32,426 nt of DNA from WQUF01 sp031549885 (GTDB lineage Bacteria > Bacillota > Clostridia > Clostridiales > Clostridiaceae): positions 1-32,426 of the forward strand of contig JAVBPD010000100.1 of NCBI GenBank assembly GCA_031549885.1, written 5' to 3'. Below are positions 1-8,868 of the stretch, one piece after another (position 1 is the first letter of the stretch; each line of letters starts with the position of its first letter). The notes under the pieces were generated by a model, which saw only the letters and a list, made by a program, of their open reading frames with translations, searched no databases and was not told the origin of the DNA. Made by a program: the position numbers and the translations under genes.

Positions 1-111
1 GTTAATGAAAGGCATATGGCACAATATTTAAATAGAGGATATGTGACCCAGAGCACTTTAGATAAAATAATTAAAAAAGATAAGAATGTAGATTTAAGCA
101 ATTTGTTATAA
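1..111 (+). CDS. C-terminal end of an unidentified protein (5' truncated)
   Basis: Frame 1 is open from the first base to a TAA at 109-111 and gives 36 residues ending in DLSNLL. The segment is polar and lysine-rich (a KIIKKDKN stretch) and has no recognisable motif, so no function is proposed. It is the 3' end of a plus-strand gene that starts outside the window. A weak ACAG/CTGT hairpin followed by a T-run (167-189) could end its transcript. Confidence 0.55.
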   Translation, partial: VNERHMAQYLNRGYVTQSTLDKIIKKDKNVDLSNLL

Positions 112-189
112 TTTAGGTTATATAATATTAATTTTCATAAAATAATTTAATGAATATAAATTTAACACAGAAAACAAACCTGTTTTTTT

Positions 190-345
190 AAAAAATAAAA
201 AAAAGAGGTTTAATTGGCATATGTTAAAACACAAAGTCGTTAGACTAACCTTATAAAACAATACCTCTCATCAGTTATAATGCGGTATTTAACACTGCAT
301 CTTAAGTTAATATACTTAAGACAAATTTGTACTTAAATACAAAAT
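190..345 (-). ncRNA. Candidate structured small RNA ending in an intrinsic terminator
   Basis: On the minus strand this stretch ends in a stem AGAGGT/ACCTCT (+ strand 204-209 with 263-268) followed directly by eight T (+ strand 197-204), a typical terminator tail. Inside the loop is a compact hairpin, AGTC-UAAC-GACT on the minus strand (235-246). A competing pairing AATACC/GGTATT (284-289 with 260-265) overlaps the 5' arm of the terminator stem, so the two are mutually exclusive, as in an attenuator. Another hairpin, CTTAAGT/ACTTAAG, lies at 301-320. No minus-strand gene follows, so this is more likely a free small RNA than a leader. It matches no riboswitch class that I recognise. No convincing promoter was found. 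Confidence 0.3.
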
Positions 346-349
346 AATT

Positions 350-381
350 AAAATAAGATAGTGCGTCAACTATCTTATTTC
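350..381 (-). terminator. Intrinsic terminator of the 409-771 gene
   Basis: An 11-bp stem (351-361 with 370-380), loop TGCGTCAA, flanked by A-runs and T-runs on both sides. It lies 28 bases past the stop codon of the minus-strand gene and could work in both directions. Confidence 0.75.
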
Positions 382-408
382 CACAAATTCTATTTTCTAA
401 TATATGTT

Positions 409-771
409 TTAAAATTTACTTGCCATTTCTAAAATGTTTTCCTTAGTAAAATATTCATTAAGAGATGTAACCTTAGAATCTAAAATTGCACAAGAAATTA
501 TTAAATTAGCCTCATGTTTTTTAAAAAGCTTACCTTTTATAATGTATTTTTGTAGATACTCTATAGCGCTTTCTCCTTTATCAATATATTTTTCCTTGGA
601 TATCAAAAAGTAAAACATAATTTCACTTTCTTTTGCTTTATTTGAAATTAAAGCTGTTAAAAGTCCACTGACTAAATCTTTCTGGGTTTCTCCAAAAGGG
701 AACATTTTATTTTTATAATCATTAAAATTCTTTTCTGCTTCTTCTTTGCTTTTAAATAAATTGTCAAACAT
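409..771 (-). CDS. Small protein of unknown function (120 aa)
   Basis: The start is the ATG at 771, eight bases or fewer from a GGAGG at 775-779. A longer reading from a TTG at 783 would place that ribosome binding site inside the gene and is less likely. The protein begins MFDNLFKS and is predicted to be mostly helical, soluble and charged, with lysine/glutamate-rich segments. It has no signal peptide, membrane segment or catalytic motif that I recognise. It stands alone, with its own terminator downstream at 350-381. No function is proposed. Confidence 0.7.
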   Translation of the reverse strand: MFDNLFKSKEEAEKNFNDYKNKMFPFGETQKDLVSGLLTALISNKAKESEIMFYFLISKEKYIDKGESAIEYLQKYIIKGKLFKKHEANLIISCAILDSKVTSLNEYFTKENILEMASKF

Positions 772-832
772 AAATTCCTCCAAAAATATATCCTTTCTTT
801 TAATAAGAATTATATATAATTATTTTAAAATT

Positions 833-869
833 AAAAAGATGCCAAAAGTATCATCTATGGCATCTTTTT
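833..869. terminator. Bidirectional-looking terminator hairpin without an obvious gene
   Basis: A perfect 12-bp stem (833-844 with 858-869) with AAAAA on one side and TTTTT on the other. It sits between two genes that both point away from it, so it ends no visible coding transcript. Confidence 0.6.
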
Positions 870-871
870 AG

Positions 872-1265
872 ATTTAAAATATGTTAATGCTAATTTTATT
901 GTACAAGAGTATTTACTTTTATTAATAGTTTTAAGTGGTTTATAGTGAAAAACAAATAGAGAACAATTTTTAAATGTTTGCATTTTATTTTTATAAATTT
1001 TATAGTTTCTTTTCTTTTAATAAGATAATTGTAAGATAGTAACAGTAAAGTTTTAAGTTCACAAACTAACCAGAAAGTTCATCCTACTAATATGTTGCAG
1101 TAAATTTAGTTTAAAAAATTCCTTAACCTTCTCTCTTTTTATTCATCTTTATTTTTTTATATTTTCTTGATACAAGTTATATATTAGATCTTAATTTTGT
1201 TAATTTGTTGGTGAAACTGTGATCATTATGTGATAAAATATAAAAAAAATAAAAATACCCTTAAC
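872..1265. other. Gene-free AT-rich intergenic stretch
   Basis: No ORF with a ribosome binding site and no clear promoter or repeat was found on either strand. It must contain the promoter of the 1287 gene, but I could not choose a convincing -35/-10 pair. Confidence 0.5.
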
Positions 1266-1286
1266 TATAAGGAGGTAAAATAACAA

Positions 1287-2213
1287 ATGAAATATTTAGA
1301 ACTAGATTTTGAAAAACCTAAATCTTTTGGAGAGCCACCTGAATACTTTAAAGCCATTGAAAACATGACACAGGAGCAAGTTGAAGCTTTCTTTAATTCT
1401 AATATTGAAAATATGAGAAAATCCATGGGAGCTCCAAATAAAAACATTGCCAAAAGAGATATTAATACTGAATATAAACAAATTAAAGGTTATGATGGAG
1501 ATATTAAAATAAGGATTTATACTCCTTTTGAAAAAAATATTCGCCCTGTCACTGTATTTTTCCACGGCGGTGGATGGTTTGGAGGAAGCTTAGAAGCTGT
1601 TGAAAGCTACTGCAAAGCTTATTCAGATAAAATGGATCATGTGGTTATTTCTGTAGATTATCATTTAGCTCCAGAATTCCCATTTCCACATGGGCTAGAA
1701 GATTGTTATTTAGCAATTAAATGGGCATATGAGAACTCCTCGTCTATAGACTGTGATAAAGATAAAATATATGTTTCAGGGGATAGTGCTGGTGGAAATT
1801 TTGCAGCTGTATTATCCATTATGGCAAGAGATAGAAATGAATTTAAAATAAGCGGGCAAATTTTATTATATCCAGCTGTTACATTTGATTATGATAGCAA
1901 TGTTTCTCCAATGGGAACCTTTGGGCATATGGTTAAGAAGTGGTATTTAAGTGATAAAGTTGGTGCAAAAAACCCAAATGTTTCACCTATTTTATGTGCT
2001 GATTTAAAAAATCTTCCAAAGACATTTATAGCAACATGTGAGTTTGATCCTTTAAAGATTGAAGGAAAAGCTTATGGTGAAGCTCTATCAATTGCAGAAA
2101 ATGAAGTAAAATGTGTTATGTTCAAAAATACCTTTCATGCATTTATAGATGGAACTGGATTTTGTGATCAAGTGCCAAAGCTTTTAGAAGAAATATACGA
2201 TTTTTTTAATTAA
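1287..2213 (+). CDS. Alpha/beta hydrolase, esterase/lipase of the HSL (GDXG) type
   Basis: A 308-residue cytoplasmic hydrolase, expected to cleave carboxylic esters of small acyl chains; the natural substrate is unknown. The oxyanion-hole motif HGGG is at residues 93-96. The nucleophile elbow GDSAGG puts the catalytic serine at 167. The probable acid is Asp254 (EFDPL) and the histidine His284 (TFHAF). Together these define the hormone-sensitive-lipase/GDXG family, and the length is normal. There is no signal peptide. The first 60 residues form a helical cap of the usual kind. The ATG is preceded by AAGGAGG at 1270-1276. The gene is a single transcription unit ending in a strong terminator and converges with the glycoside hydrolase gene. 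Confidence 0.9.
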   Translation: MKYLELDFEKPKSFGEPPEYFKAIENMTQEQVEAFFNSNIENMRKSMGAPNKNIAKRDINTEYKQIKGYDGDIKIRIYTPFEKNIRPVTVFFHGGGWFGGSLEAVESYCKAYSDKMDHVVISVDYHLAPEFPFPHGLEDCYLAIKWAYENSSSIDCDKDKIYVSGDSAGGNFAAVLSIMARDRNEFKISGQILLYPAVTFDYDSNVSPMGTFGHMVKKWYLSDKVGAKNPNVSPILCADLKNLPKTFIATCEFDPLKIEGKAYGEALSIAENEVKCVMFKNTFHAFIDGTGFCDQVPKLLEEIYDFFN

Positions 2214-2218
2214 TATAC

Positions 2219-2273
2219 ACTCCTTTAAAGCATAATTGTTTAATATAATTTATGCTTTAAAGGAGTTTTTTTA
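2219..2273 (+). terminator. Strong intrinsic terminator after the esterase gene
   Basis: A perfect 17-bp stem (2219-2235 with 2250-2266) followed by seven T. It lies between convergent genes; the T-run is on the plus strand, so it mainly serves the esterase gene. Confidence 0.85.
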
Positions 2274-2278
2274 TATTG

Positions 2279-4495
2279 CTAATTTTGTACTTTTTTATCT
2301 ATATATTTCTTAGTTCTTTCATCAATAATAACACCTGACCAATTTAATCCATATCCAAAATCATATACATTGCCTTCAGTGTCAACATGGCAATCCATAT
2401 CTAAAGCTGTATCTTCAAATTGCCTTTCCACAGTTTCCATATTAGCAGGCATTTGCATGGGTAAAAGTCCACATGGATCGTTTTCACCTGTAATAATTTT
2501 CATTAAAGCTTTTAATTCAACACCAAAATTCACAAGTATCCCATCTACTTTATCTTCAAATTCTTTAACAACACATGGATTTGAAAGAAGCATTGATACA
2601 ATAAGTGGTTTATCTTTTAGCTTGCTTTTAGCTTCTAAAATCATATCTAAGTCGCATTCATTTTTTGTTTTAACAGTTTTATATTTATATGAACGATTTA
2701 AACCTGCTATGCTCTTCTCTCTTGCAAGGCTTGCTGTATAAGGTCTATATTGAAGTGAAATTGGCACATAACCATTGCCACCAGATTTTAAATCTTCTTC
2801 ATTATACCCTAGCCCTGAATTTGGATTTTGAATAAATACAAGGCCAAAATCGCATTCATCAGGATTATCTGTTACATCAAAATATTTTGATACCTCTTTA
2901 ATGTCAACTGGATAGCCAAATTCTTCTTTTTGCATAATGCCAAACCAGCTTACGCCACCTGGTACATATCGCTTTGGAATATATACTCTTTTCCTTGATT
3001 TTATTGGAAGAACATTACCTTTATTTTTAAGAAGTACAATGGACTTTACTTGTGCACAAAGCCCTTCTTTTGCATATTCGTCATTATTTACTATTTTTTC
3101 ACATTCATCTTCATCAATATACGGATTTTCAAAAATCCCTACTCTAAACATGTTAGTCAAAAGCCTTACTGCTGATTGCTCAAAGCGCATTTTCATATAA
3201 CCTTCACCATGCTCTTTAACTCCAATTTCATAAGCATCTAGCACAGGTTTAATATCATTATTGCCACCAAATTGGTCAACTCCCGCTTCAATAATTTTAT
3301 AATGGCGCTCTTTAATGCTTAAATTTTCAACACCCCAACATTTTCCACCAAGGATAGTATCTTTTTTAGATGCTTCATTATCTGTAATACCCCAATCTGA
3401 ACAAATAACATCGTCATAACCACATTTTATACGAAGCAAATCTGTAATAATGTGTTTGTTATATGAATTTCCAACATTCTCGTTTTCATCTAAATTATAA
3501 GAAATAGTGTAATATGGCATTACTGCTGATGCAGATTTTGTCTTTCCTTTTAACTTAAATGCACCTTCTATAAATGGCTTCATATGTTCATTTGCATTAT
3601 TTTTTGGATATACAGCATATTTACCACAGGCAAAATGAGCATCTCGCCCACCTTCACCAGATCCGCCACCTGGCCAATGCTTAACCATTGCATTTACGCT
3701 TTCCATTCCCCATTCTCCATTTTCTGAGGTTTGAAAGCCATCAATATAAGCTTCCGCCATATCAGTAGATAAATTTGAATCCTCTCCAAAAGTGCCATTA
3801 AACCTAAACCATCTTGGATCAGTTGCTATATCTATTTGTGGTGACAGAGCTGTTGTAATGCCCATAGCTCTATATTCTTTTGAGGCAATTTCACCAAATT
3901 TTCTAACAATTTCAGGGTCAAATGTTGCAGCAAGGCCAAGAGATTCAGGCCACACAGATACCCTTTCTTTTGCTTTTGAACCCATGTTAAATTCTGTACT
4001 AAAATCTTTTCCATGACGTGGATCACTGCTTATATTCACAGGAATACCATACCCTATTTTTTCACATAGCTCTTGAATTAAGTTATTCCATTTTGCAGCA
4101 TATTTTGGATTTTCAATAATCATAAGTAAAACATGTCTAATATTGTCCTCTGTTATAAATGCTATTTGTTCATCTGTTAAATCCCATGGGTTTGCATGGC
4201 TATCCTCGAAGCTTTTGCCTTTATAATGTGCTCCAAACTCTCCAAAAGGAAATGCTGGTATACTCTGATGAGAACTATACAGCATTAAACCTGCTATTTC
4301 TCTTAAGCTCAAGCGACTTGCTAAATCCTTTGCTCTTTCTTTTGGATCAAGTCGCCAATCTTCATAAGGTTTTAGAACTCCATCTTTGCTCAAGTTTTTA
4401 AAAAACTTGCCATCTTTTTCAATTATAACGGCTCCAGATTCAGTTGAATAACCAATTGCGGGCCCAGAAGTATTCTTTACATATTGAATGCCCAT
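2279..4495 (-). CDS. Glycoside hydrolase family 3 protein (beta-glucosidase/xylosidase type)
   Basis: A 738-residue exo-acting glycosidase. The N-terminal GH3 barrel holds the substrate-binding pair Lys272-His273 in KHWPGGG and the DPRW segment near residue 226. The catalytic nucleophile is probably Asp367 in CSDWG. The C-terminal GH3 alpha/beta sandwich runs from about residue 470 and ends in FGYGLNW. No fibronectin III-like domain follows, so this is the shorter GH3 architecture. There is no signal peptide, which suggests action on imported oligosaccharides. The sugar specificity (glucose, xylose, N-acetylglucosamine) cannot be read from sequence. Start ATG at 4495 with AAGGAGG just upstream. 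It is apparently a single gene. Confidence 0.9.
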   Translation of the reverse strand: MGIQYVKNTSGPAIGYSTESGAVIIEKDGKFFKNLSKDGVLKPYEDWRLDPKERAKDLASRLSLREIAGLMLYSSHQSIPAFPFGEFGAHYKGKSFEDSHANPWDLTDEQIAFITEDNIRHVLLMIIENPKYAAKWNNLIQELCEKIGYGIPVNISSDPRHGKDFSTEFNMGSKAKERVSVWPESLGLAATFDPEIVRKFGEIASKEYRAMGITTALSPQIDIATDPRWFRFNGTFGEDSNLSTDMAEAYIDGFQTSENGEWGMESVNAMVKHWPGGGSGEGGRDAHFACGKYAVYPKNNANEHMKPFIEGAFKLKGKTKSASAVMPYYTISYNLDENENVGNSYNKHIITDLLRIKCGYDDVICSDWGITDNEASKKDTILGGKCWGVENLSIKERHYKIIEAGVDQFGGNNDIKPVLDAYEIGVKEHGEGYMKMRFEQSAVRLLTNMFRVGIFENPYIDEDECEKIVNNDEYAKEGLCAQVKSIVLLKNKGNVLPIKSRKRVYIPKRYVPGGVSWFGIMQKEEFGYPVDIKEVSKYFDVTDNPDECDFGLVFIQNPNSGLGYNEEDLKSGGNGYVPISLQYRPYTASLAREKSIAGLNRSYKYKTVKTKNECDLDMILEAKSKLKDKPLIVSMLLSNPCVVKEFEDKVDGILVNFGVELKALMKIITGENDPCGLLPMQMPANMETVERQFEDTALDMDCHVDTEGNVYDFGYGLNWSGVIIDERTKKYIDKKVQN

Positions 4496-4545
4496 TTTTT
4501 TCCTCCTTTTATTTAAATTTCATATTTATTATTTCCCATAAAATG

Positions 4546-4583
4546 AAAAATGCCTACTTACTTTTAAATCAGTAAGTAGGCAT
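4546..4583 (-). terminator. Intrinsic terminator of the SH3b surface protein gene
   Basis: A perfect 13-bp stem (4550-4562 with 4571-4583), followed on the minus strand by TTTTTCATTTT. It lies just past the stop of the 4594-5847 gene. Confidence 0.85.
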
Positions 4584-4593
4584 CTTCTTTAAT

Positions 4594-5847
4594 TTACTTT
4601 ACGCATCTCACATAGTTAGTTGGAAGTTTATTTCCTAAAGCATTAACTAAAGAGTTAAAGCTCCTTTTTTGAATTCCACTTAGTCCCATATCTATAAAAT
4701 TATCTGCGCCTTTATTATCTTTTCCCACATAAATTGCCACATAATCGCTACCATTTTTATTATAATTTATCCATATTGCTAAATCCCCAGGCTTTAAATC
4801 TGAAACTTTTTTAAAATTATAAGATTTAAAATCATTTCCTGGTGCCTTTGCCATCTCTTCTATAGAAGGATAAGTCTTATTATGACCAAGGTTTACACCA
4901 GCATAGGTGTAGCAAAACCAAGGAAAAGAAGATGTGTCTGCATATCTTTTATTATCGCTATATCCTGCTTCTAAATACATTTTTCTGTCATCTGTTGCAT
5001 ATTTAGCAGCATTTTTAGTCCCTACTCCATAATTTACAAGATAAAAATTGGCTCTTTTTACAGCTTCGTCTGCAGCTGATTTTACAATTCTAACATTTCT
5101 AGTTGCAGTAACACCATTTGATGTTTTAGCAATAATTTGAGCTTCTCCAGCTGACTTTCCTGTTACAACACCATTCGAATTCACAGTTGCAACTTTTGGA
5201 TTACTGCTTGACCAATAAATAGTTCTATCTTTTGCTTCAAGTGGTATTGCTTGAGCAATTAATTTAAAAGTGCTTCCAACTTTAATAATATCAAAAGGCT
5301 TCTTTAAAATTTCCATATCAAATACTATATGCGTTGGCTTTACTTCATTTGGAAGAGTATCAAGGACATAACCAATTGTGCTGCCATTATATAAAATCTT
5401 ATAATATCCACTCTTTTCAATTCCTAGTATAAGTATCATCTCATTTTTTTGAACAGTTCCTATTTTTTGATATTCAGTACCAGGGCCAAGCCTTACATCT
5501 TTTGGTCCATTTTGAATAAATGCAGTGTCTGAAAATATTATATTCACATTTTTAGATGGAATATATCCAAATTTACCATTATCAAATCTAATCCTGTAAT
5601 AACCATTGCTTTCTTTTGTGGTAATCGTTACATATGAACCTTTTTTCACTGTTCCTACTACTTTAAAATTAGTTGTAGGACCTTCTAGAACATTTACCTT
5701 ATCCGCTCCTATAACTTGACCTGCTTTTAAAACAAGTTCTTCTGAAACCTCAACAGCATTTATGGTTGCATGTGCAAAAGAAACAAATAGTAACAATGCA
5801 GAAAATAAAATAGTTAATTTTTGTAGATTAATTCTTATTTTTTTCAT
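4594..5847 (-). CDS. Secreted SH3b/Big_2 cell-wall protein with a degenerate NlpC/P60-like domain
   Basis: A 417-residue exported protein. Order of parts: signal peptide (1 to about 28, cleavage near AHA), bacterial SH3 repeat 1 (about 43-103), SH3 repeat 2 (about 108-165), a Big_2 Ig-like domain (about 172-255, with YWSSSNPKVATV), and a C-terminal domain (about 258-417) laid out like NlpC/P60 peptidases. In that domain the usual D-C-S-G-F is D-T-S-S-F (304-308), the HVGIY motif is YVAIY (369-373), and the third position (FIHA) reads FID (384-386). All three catalytic positions therefore appear changed. Cys312 lies seven residues after the lost cysteine. The role is probably wall binding rather than cutting. 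Start ATG follows a GGGGG site. Domain borders are estimates. Confidence 0.8.
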   Translation of the reverse strand: MKKIRINLQKLTILFSALLLFVSFAHATINAVEVSEELVLKAGQVIGADKVNVLEGPTTNFKVVGTVKKGSYVTITTKESNGYYRIRFDNGKFGYIPSKNVNIIFSDTAFIQNGPKDVRLGPGTEYQKIGTVQKNEMILILGIEKSGYYKILYNGSTIGYVLDTLPNEVKPTHIVFDMEILKKPFDIIKVGSTFKLIAQAIPLEAKDRTIYWSSSNPKVATVNSNGVVTGKSAGEAQIIAKTSNGVTATRNVRIVKSAADEAVKRANFYLVNYGVGTKNAAKYATDDRKMYLEAGYSDNKRYADTSSFPWFCYTYAGVNLGHNKTYPSIEEMAKAPGNDFKSYNFKKVSDLKPGDLAIWINYNKNGSDYVAIYVGKDNKGADNFIDMGLSGIQKRSFNSLVNALGNKLPTNYVRCVK

Positions 5848-5930
5848 TTAATATTCCCCCTTTATATATATCTACTATTTTAGTTTATATTAATTTAAGT
5901 TAATTGTAAATAATTTAGTTTAAATCAATA

Positions 5931-5968
5931 AAAAGCCATTACAACTCATTAGCTATAATGGCTTTTTT
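5931..5968 (-). terminator. Intrinsic terminator of the polysaccharide deacetylase gene
   Basis: An 11-bp stem (5931-5941 with 5956-5966) with A and T runs at its ends, just past the stop codon of the 5975-7657 gene. Confidence 0.8.
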
Positions 5969-5974
5969 TGTCAT

Positions 5975-7657
5975 TTATTGCTTTGACCACACATTTGCTT
6001 TATAATTTTGATACCATGGTCGCACTGGGTCTACTAGTTTAGGAATATCAAATAAATCATATAATCTTTTATCTTTCATTGCAAAGCCATCAACATTTCT
6101 ACGGCTTTGCCTTAAATAATCAGATCCATATTGCTCAAACATAGGGCTTCCTACGCTTAAGAACATGGCAAAGCCTTTTGACTGCGCATATTTAAACTTT
6201 ACACCGCCTACAGGAACTTCCTCACCATATGGATATACATATAGAGGAGTATATCCAATTAAATGCCTTGTAGAAGCAAGCCAATCGTCTGTATCCTTTA
6301 TAAAAAGGCTATCAGAAATTTGTGATGAATGCCTATGGCCATCTCCATGAGATGCAAAATACCATCCAGTTTCCTTTAATCTATTAACAATTGGCATAAC
6401 TTCCTTATTGCCTTCTGCATATTGTGGGTCATTTTCAGGTCCAGTATGATATCCTAGTATGCCATTAAAACTAGTTACGCAAAGCATTCCTTTTACATTA
6501 TTCATTGAAAAATCAGGATGTTCTTTTACAAATTCATCCAATATTGGAACTACTTCATTATCCTTTGAAATAACATCGTTTCCATCCATGTCTTTAGAAT
6601 ATGTAGCCACATCACCATTTCCATCCAGCACCAATTTAAATACTTCACCATCGGTTTTCATATAATCATAATAACAAATATCATCAACAGAAATTATTAC
6701 AGGTTTTTTCCCTTGTGGGATCATAACGGGCTTTTGTGTTAATGATGTGACGCTACCGCTTTCATTAAAAGATGCATTAAACATCGATTTAGCATCAATT
6801 AATACATAGTTATTTTCATATAATTGCCTTAAAACCTCTTTAAATTCTGGTACAGTGGTCATGTATTCATCTTGGCCATTAGATCCTGGCCCTCCATCAA
6901 AAGCTCTTTGTGGATAAGCTATGAGAGGATGAAAGAAAATATGCTGTACTACTCCACTAAATGCTGCTATATCTGTAGAAGAGAACAATATGTTTTTTAC
7001 ATAAGTATCATCAGGAAAATAAGCTTGAAGTCTTTTTCCAATTTCACGAGCTCTATAATACTCACCACTTGAAATTAAATTTCTTGCCTCAGGAATGTAT
7101 TTAGAAAGCAGGTCAGATTTTATAGAAGATAGAGGACCATCTAAGGATTCAAATAACGATAATATGCCATCAGGAATTACACTTTTTAAATCATATGCAT
7201 CTAATAAATTTCCTTTGTTTAAAAGTATTAAAGCATTATTATAAATTTCCCTATTGTGCTCAATCTCATTTGACTTTGCACTAAAAAGTTCAGCTTTTTC
7301 CTTAAGGGGAGCTATATTAGCTGCATCTTTAACAAAGGTATTAAAATTCTCATGGGTCATTTTACCTTCAGTAAATTCTATATAATTTTTTTCCAGCTTA
7401 CTATTTACAGTAAAGTTAATTTGAATCAGTTCATCTTCATCTAATTTACCAGAATTATAAGCACCTGATAATTGAGCAATGTCATCACTAATAAGAAGTT
7501 TGTCCATATCTTGTTTCGATATAGAAGGCGTAGATTGATTTTTTCCACATTGTATTGCCATAATTATAAAAATAATAACTTCAAGCAATAATGCTAATAT
7601 GATTCCAAAAATTACAACTTTTTTATTGTCTTTAACTTTTTGTGAATGAGAACTCAT
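5975..7657 (-). CDS. Membrane-anchored polysaccharide deacetylase family protein
   Basis: The ATG at 7657 is chosen because AGAGG lies seven bases upstream; a longer reading to 7726 has no such site. The product is 560 residues. A short basic N-terminus is followed by one membrane helix (about 12-37), then an extracellular helical region of about 170 residues, then a NodB-like domain (about 235-560). Visible NodB features are SVDD in place of the usual TFDD, and SHGDGHRH, which supplies the HxxxH metal pair, followed by YPYGE. It probably removes acetyl groups from a wall or surface polysaccharide outside the cell. The CPBP gene ends 92 bases upstream on the same strand, so the two may be cotranscribed. 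Confidence 0.82.
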   Translation of the reverse strand: MSSHSQKVKDNKKVVIFGIILALLLEVIIFIIMAIQCGKNQSTPSISKQDMDKLLISDDIAQLSGAYNSGKLDEDELIQINFTVNSKLEKNYIEFTEGKMTHENFNTFVKDAANIAPLKEKAELFSAKSNEIEHNREIYNNALILLNKGNLLDAYDLKSVIPDGILSLFESLDGPLSSIKSDLLSKYIPEARNLISSGEYYRAREIGKRLQAYFPDDTYVKNILFSSTDIAAFSGVVQHIFFHPLIAYPQRAFDGGPGSNGQDEYMTTVPEFKEVLRQLYENNYVLIDAKSMFNASFNESGSVTSLTQKPVMIPQGKKPVIISVDDICYYDYMKTDGEVFKLVLDGNGDVATYSKDMDGNDVISKDNEVVPILDEFVKEHPDFSMNNVKGMLCVTSFNGILGYHTGPENDPQYAEGNKEVMPIVNRLKETGWYFASHGDGHRHSSQISDSLFIKDTDDWLASTRHLIGYTPLYVYPYGEEVPVGGVKFKYAQSKGFAMFLSVGSPMFEQYGSDYLRQSRRNVDGFAMKDKRLYDLFDIPKLVDPVRPWYQNYKANVWSKQ

Positions 7658-7749
7658 ACCAATACCTCTATATAACAATATAATTATAATAATATCACTA
7701 AAAAAATAACCTAAATTATATAACATCTTGAAAGTATATTTTAAGCTTA

Positions 7750-8661
7750 TTAATTATACATCGTATTTAAAATATCTGGATTATTCATAGCTACTTCACC
7801 CATAATGAAAATACCTAAAATAAGTAAAGTTAAAGCAGTTACAAAAACAACCATCAAATGTTTTCTTTTAACAATTCTACCATTAGTATTACCTTTTAAA
7901 AGTCTAGAACCAAAATAATATAAAAATGGTATTATAAAGCCAAAAATAAGCAATGCCCCTATGCTCAATAAAGTAGATGCGCTATAAGGATCTACATTTA
8001 CATCTATTGAATCTGTTGTTGTACTTGCAACAGAGGATAATAAATTATTAGTAAAGTGAAAGATCATTGGCAGTATCATATTATCTGTCTCAAGCATTAC
8101 ATAAGAAAGAGCTCCGCCTAAAATAGCCGTTGGAAGAAATCTATATACATCAGTGTGGAAAATGCCAAATATTATTCCCATGGATAACACTATTATGAAT
8201 TTATTTTTTATAGGTTTAAAATTTGCTAATATAAAACCTCTATGTAAAGCTTCTTCGCAAATTGCTGGCATTACAGCAACAATTAAAAATGTAAATATAA
8301 ACGGAACACTAGTTATAGTTTTATTAAGAGCGTCACTTACTCTAGTCATACCCTCAGGGAAAAAATACATGCATACCATTGAAACTATTCCAGCAGTTAA
8401 CAATGTCCCTATCCAAATAAGCAAAGTTCCAAAAATTTCTCTAAGCTTTGGAATTCTTATAGGAAATACTAATCTTAAATCTTGTTTTAGTATAATGGGG
8501 GCTAAAATAGCTATCATTAAAATCATTAATTCTGTTATGGCAACCCCACCCATTCCTAAAGCCATCTGAATAGGTGCTCCAAGCAAAATAAATATAACCA
8601 TAGCAATTATAAATACCAAAACACCAATTATTGGCGAAAATTTATTTCTAAATTCACTCAT
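7750..8661 (-). CDS. CPBP family intramembrane glutamic protease
   Basis: A 303-residue polytopic membrane protein with about eight hydrophobic helices. The three signatures of the CPBP (Abi/CAAX-type) family are present in order: EExxxR in EEALHR, FxxxH in FGIFH, and HxxxN in HFTNN. These residues form the glutamic protease site inside the membrane. Family members cleave prenylated or signal-peptide-like substrates and often protect against self-made bacteriocins; which applies here is unknown. Start ATG is preceded by AGGAGGG. The deacetylase gene follows on the same strand. Confidence 0.88.
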   Translation of the reverse strand: MSEFRNKFSPIIGVLVFIIAMVIFILLGAPIQMALGMGGVAITELMILMIAILAPIILKQDLRLVFPIRIPKLREIFGTLLIWIGTLLTAGIVSMVCMYFFPEGMTRVSDALNKTITSVPFIFTFLIVAVMPAICEEALHRGFILANFKPIKNKFIIVLSMGIIFGIFHTDVYRFLPTAILGGALSYVMLETDNMILPMIFHFTNNLLSSVASTTTDSIDVNVDPYSASTLLSIGALLIFGFIIPFLYYFGSRLLKGNTNGRIVKRKHLMVVFVTALTLLILGIFIMGEVAMNNPDILNTMYN

Positions 8662-8828
8662 TACACTTACCCTCCTATAGTAGTATTGTCATTATTTTTA
8701 AATATTATTTATAAATTTTAGAGCAAACTATGGAAACTTCAAATAGATCAAGCACAATACGTTCCACTAGTATCTTAATATATTTAAATATTAGATCAAT
8801 TCAATCCTAATATCCACATAACATATAT

Positions 8829-8853
8829 AAAAAAACCCACCTTAGGTAGGTTT
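8829..8853 (-). terminator. Intrinsic terminator of the 8-oxoguanine deaminase operon
   Basis: A 9-bp stem (8833-8841 with 8845-8853, one G-T pair) with a TTA loop. It is followed on the minus strand by a run of T, 16 bases past the last gene's stop. Confidence 0.8.
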
Positions 8854-8868
8854 TATTTTAATAATGAT

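Noticed and set aside
164..189. A terminator for the first partial gene
   Set aside because: Only a 4-bp stem; kept as a remark and not as a feature.
267..274. CTGATGAG on the minus strand as a hammerhead ribozyme core
   Set aside because: No CGAAA core strand or cleavage-site arrangement follows at the needed distance.
409..783. Longer start at the TTG of 783 for the small unknown gene
   Set aside because: It would begin inside the ribosome binding site of the ATG at 771.
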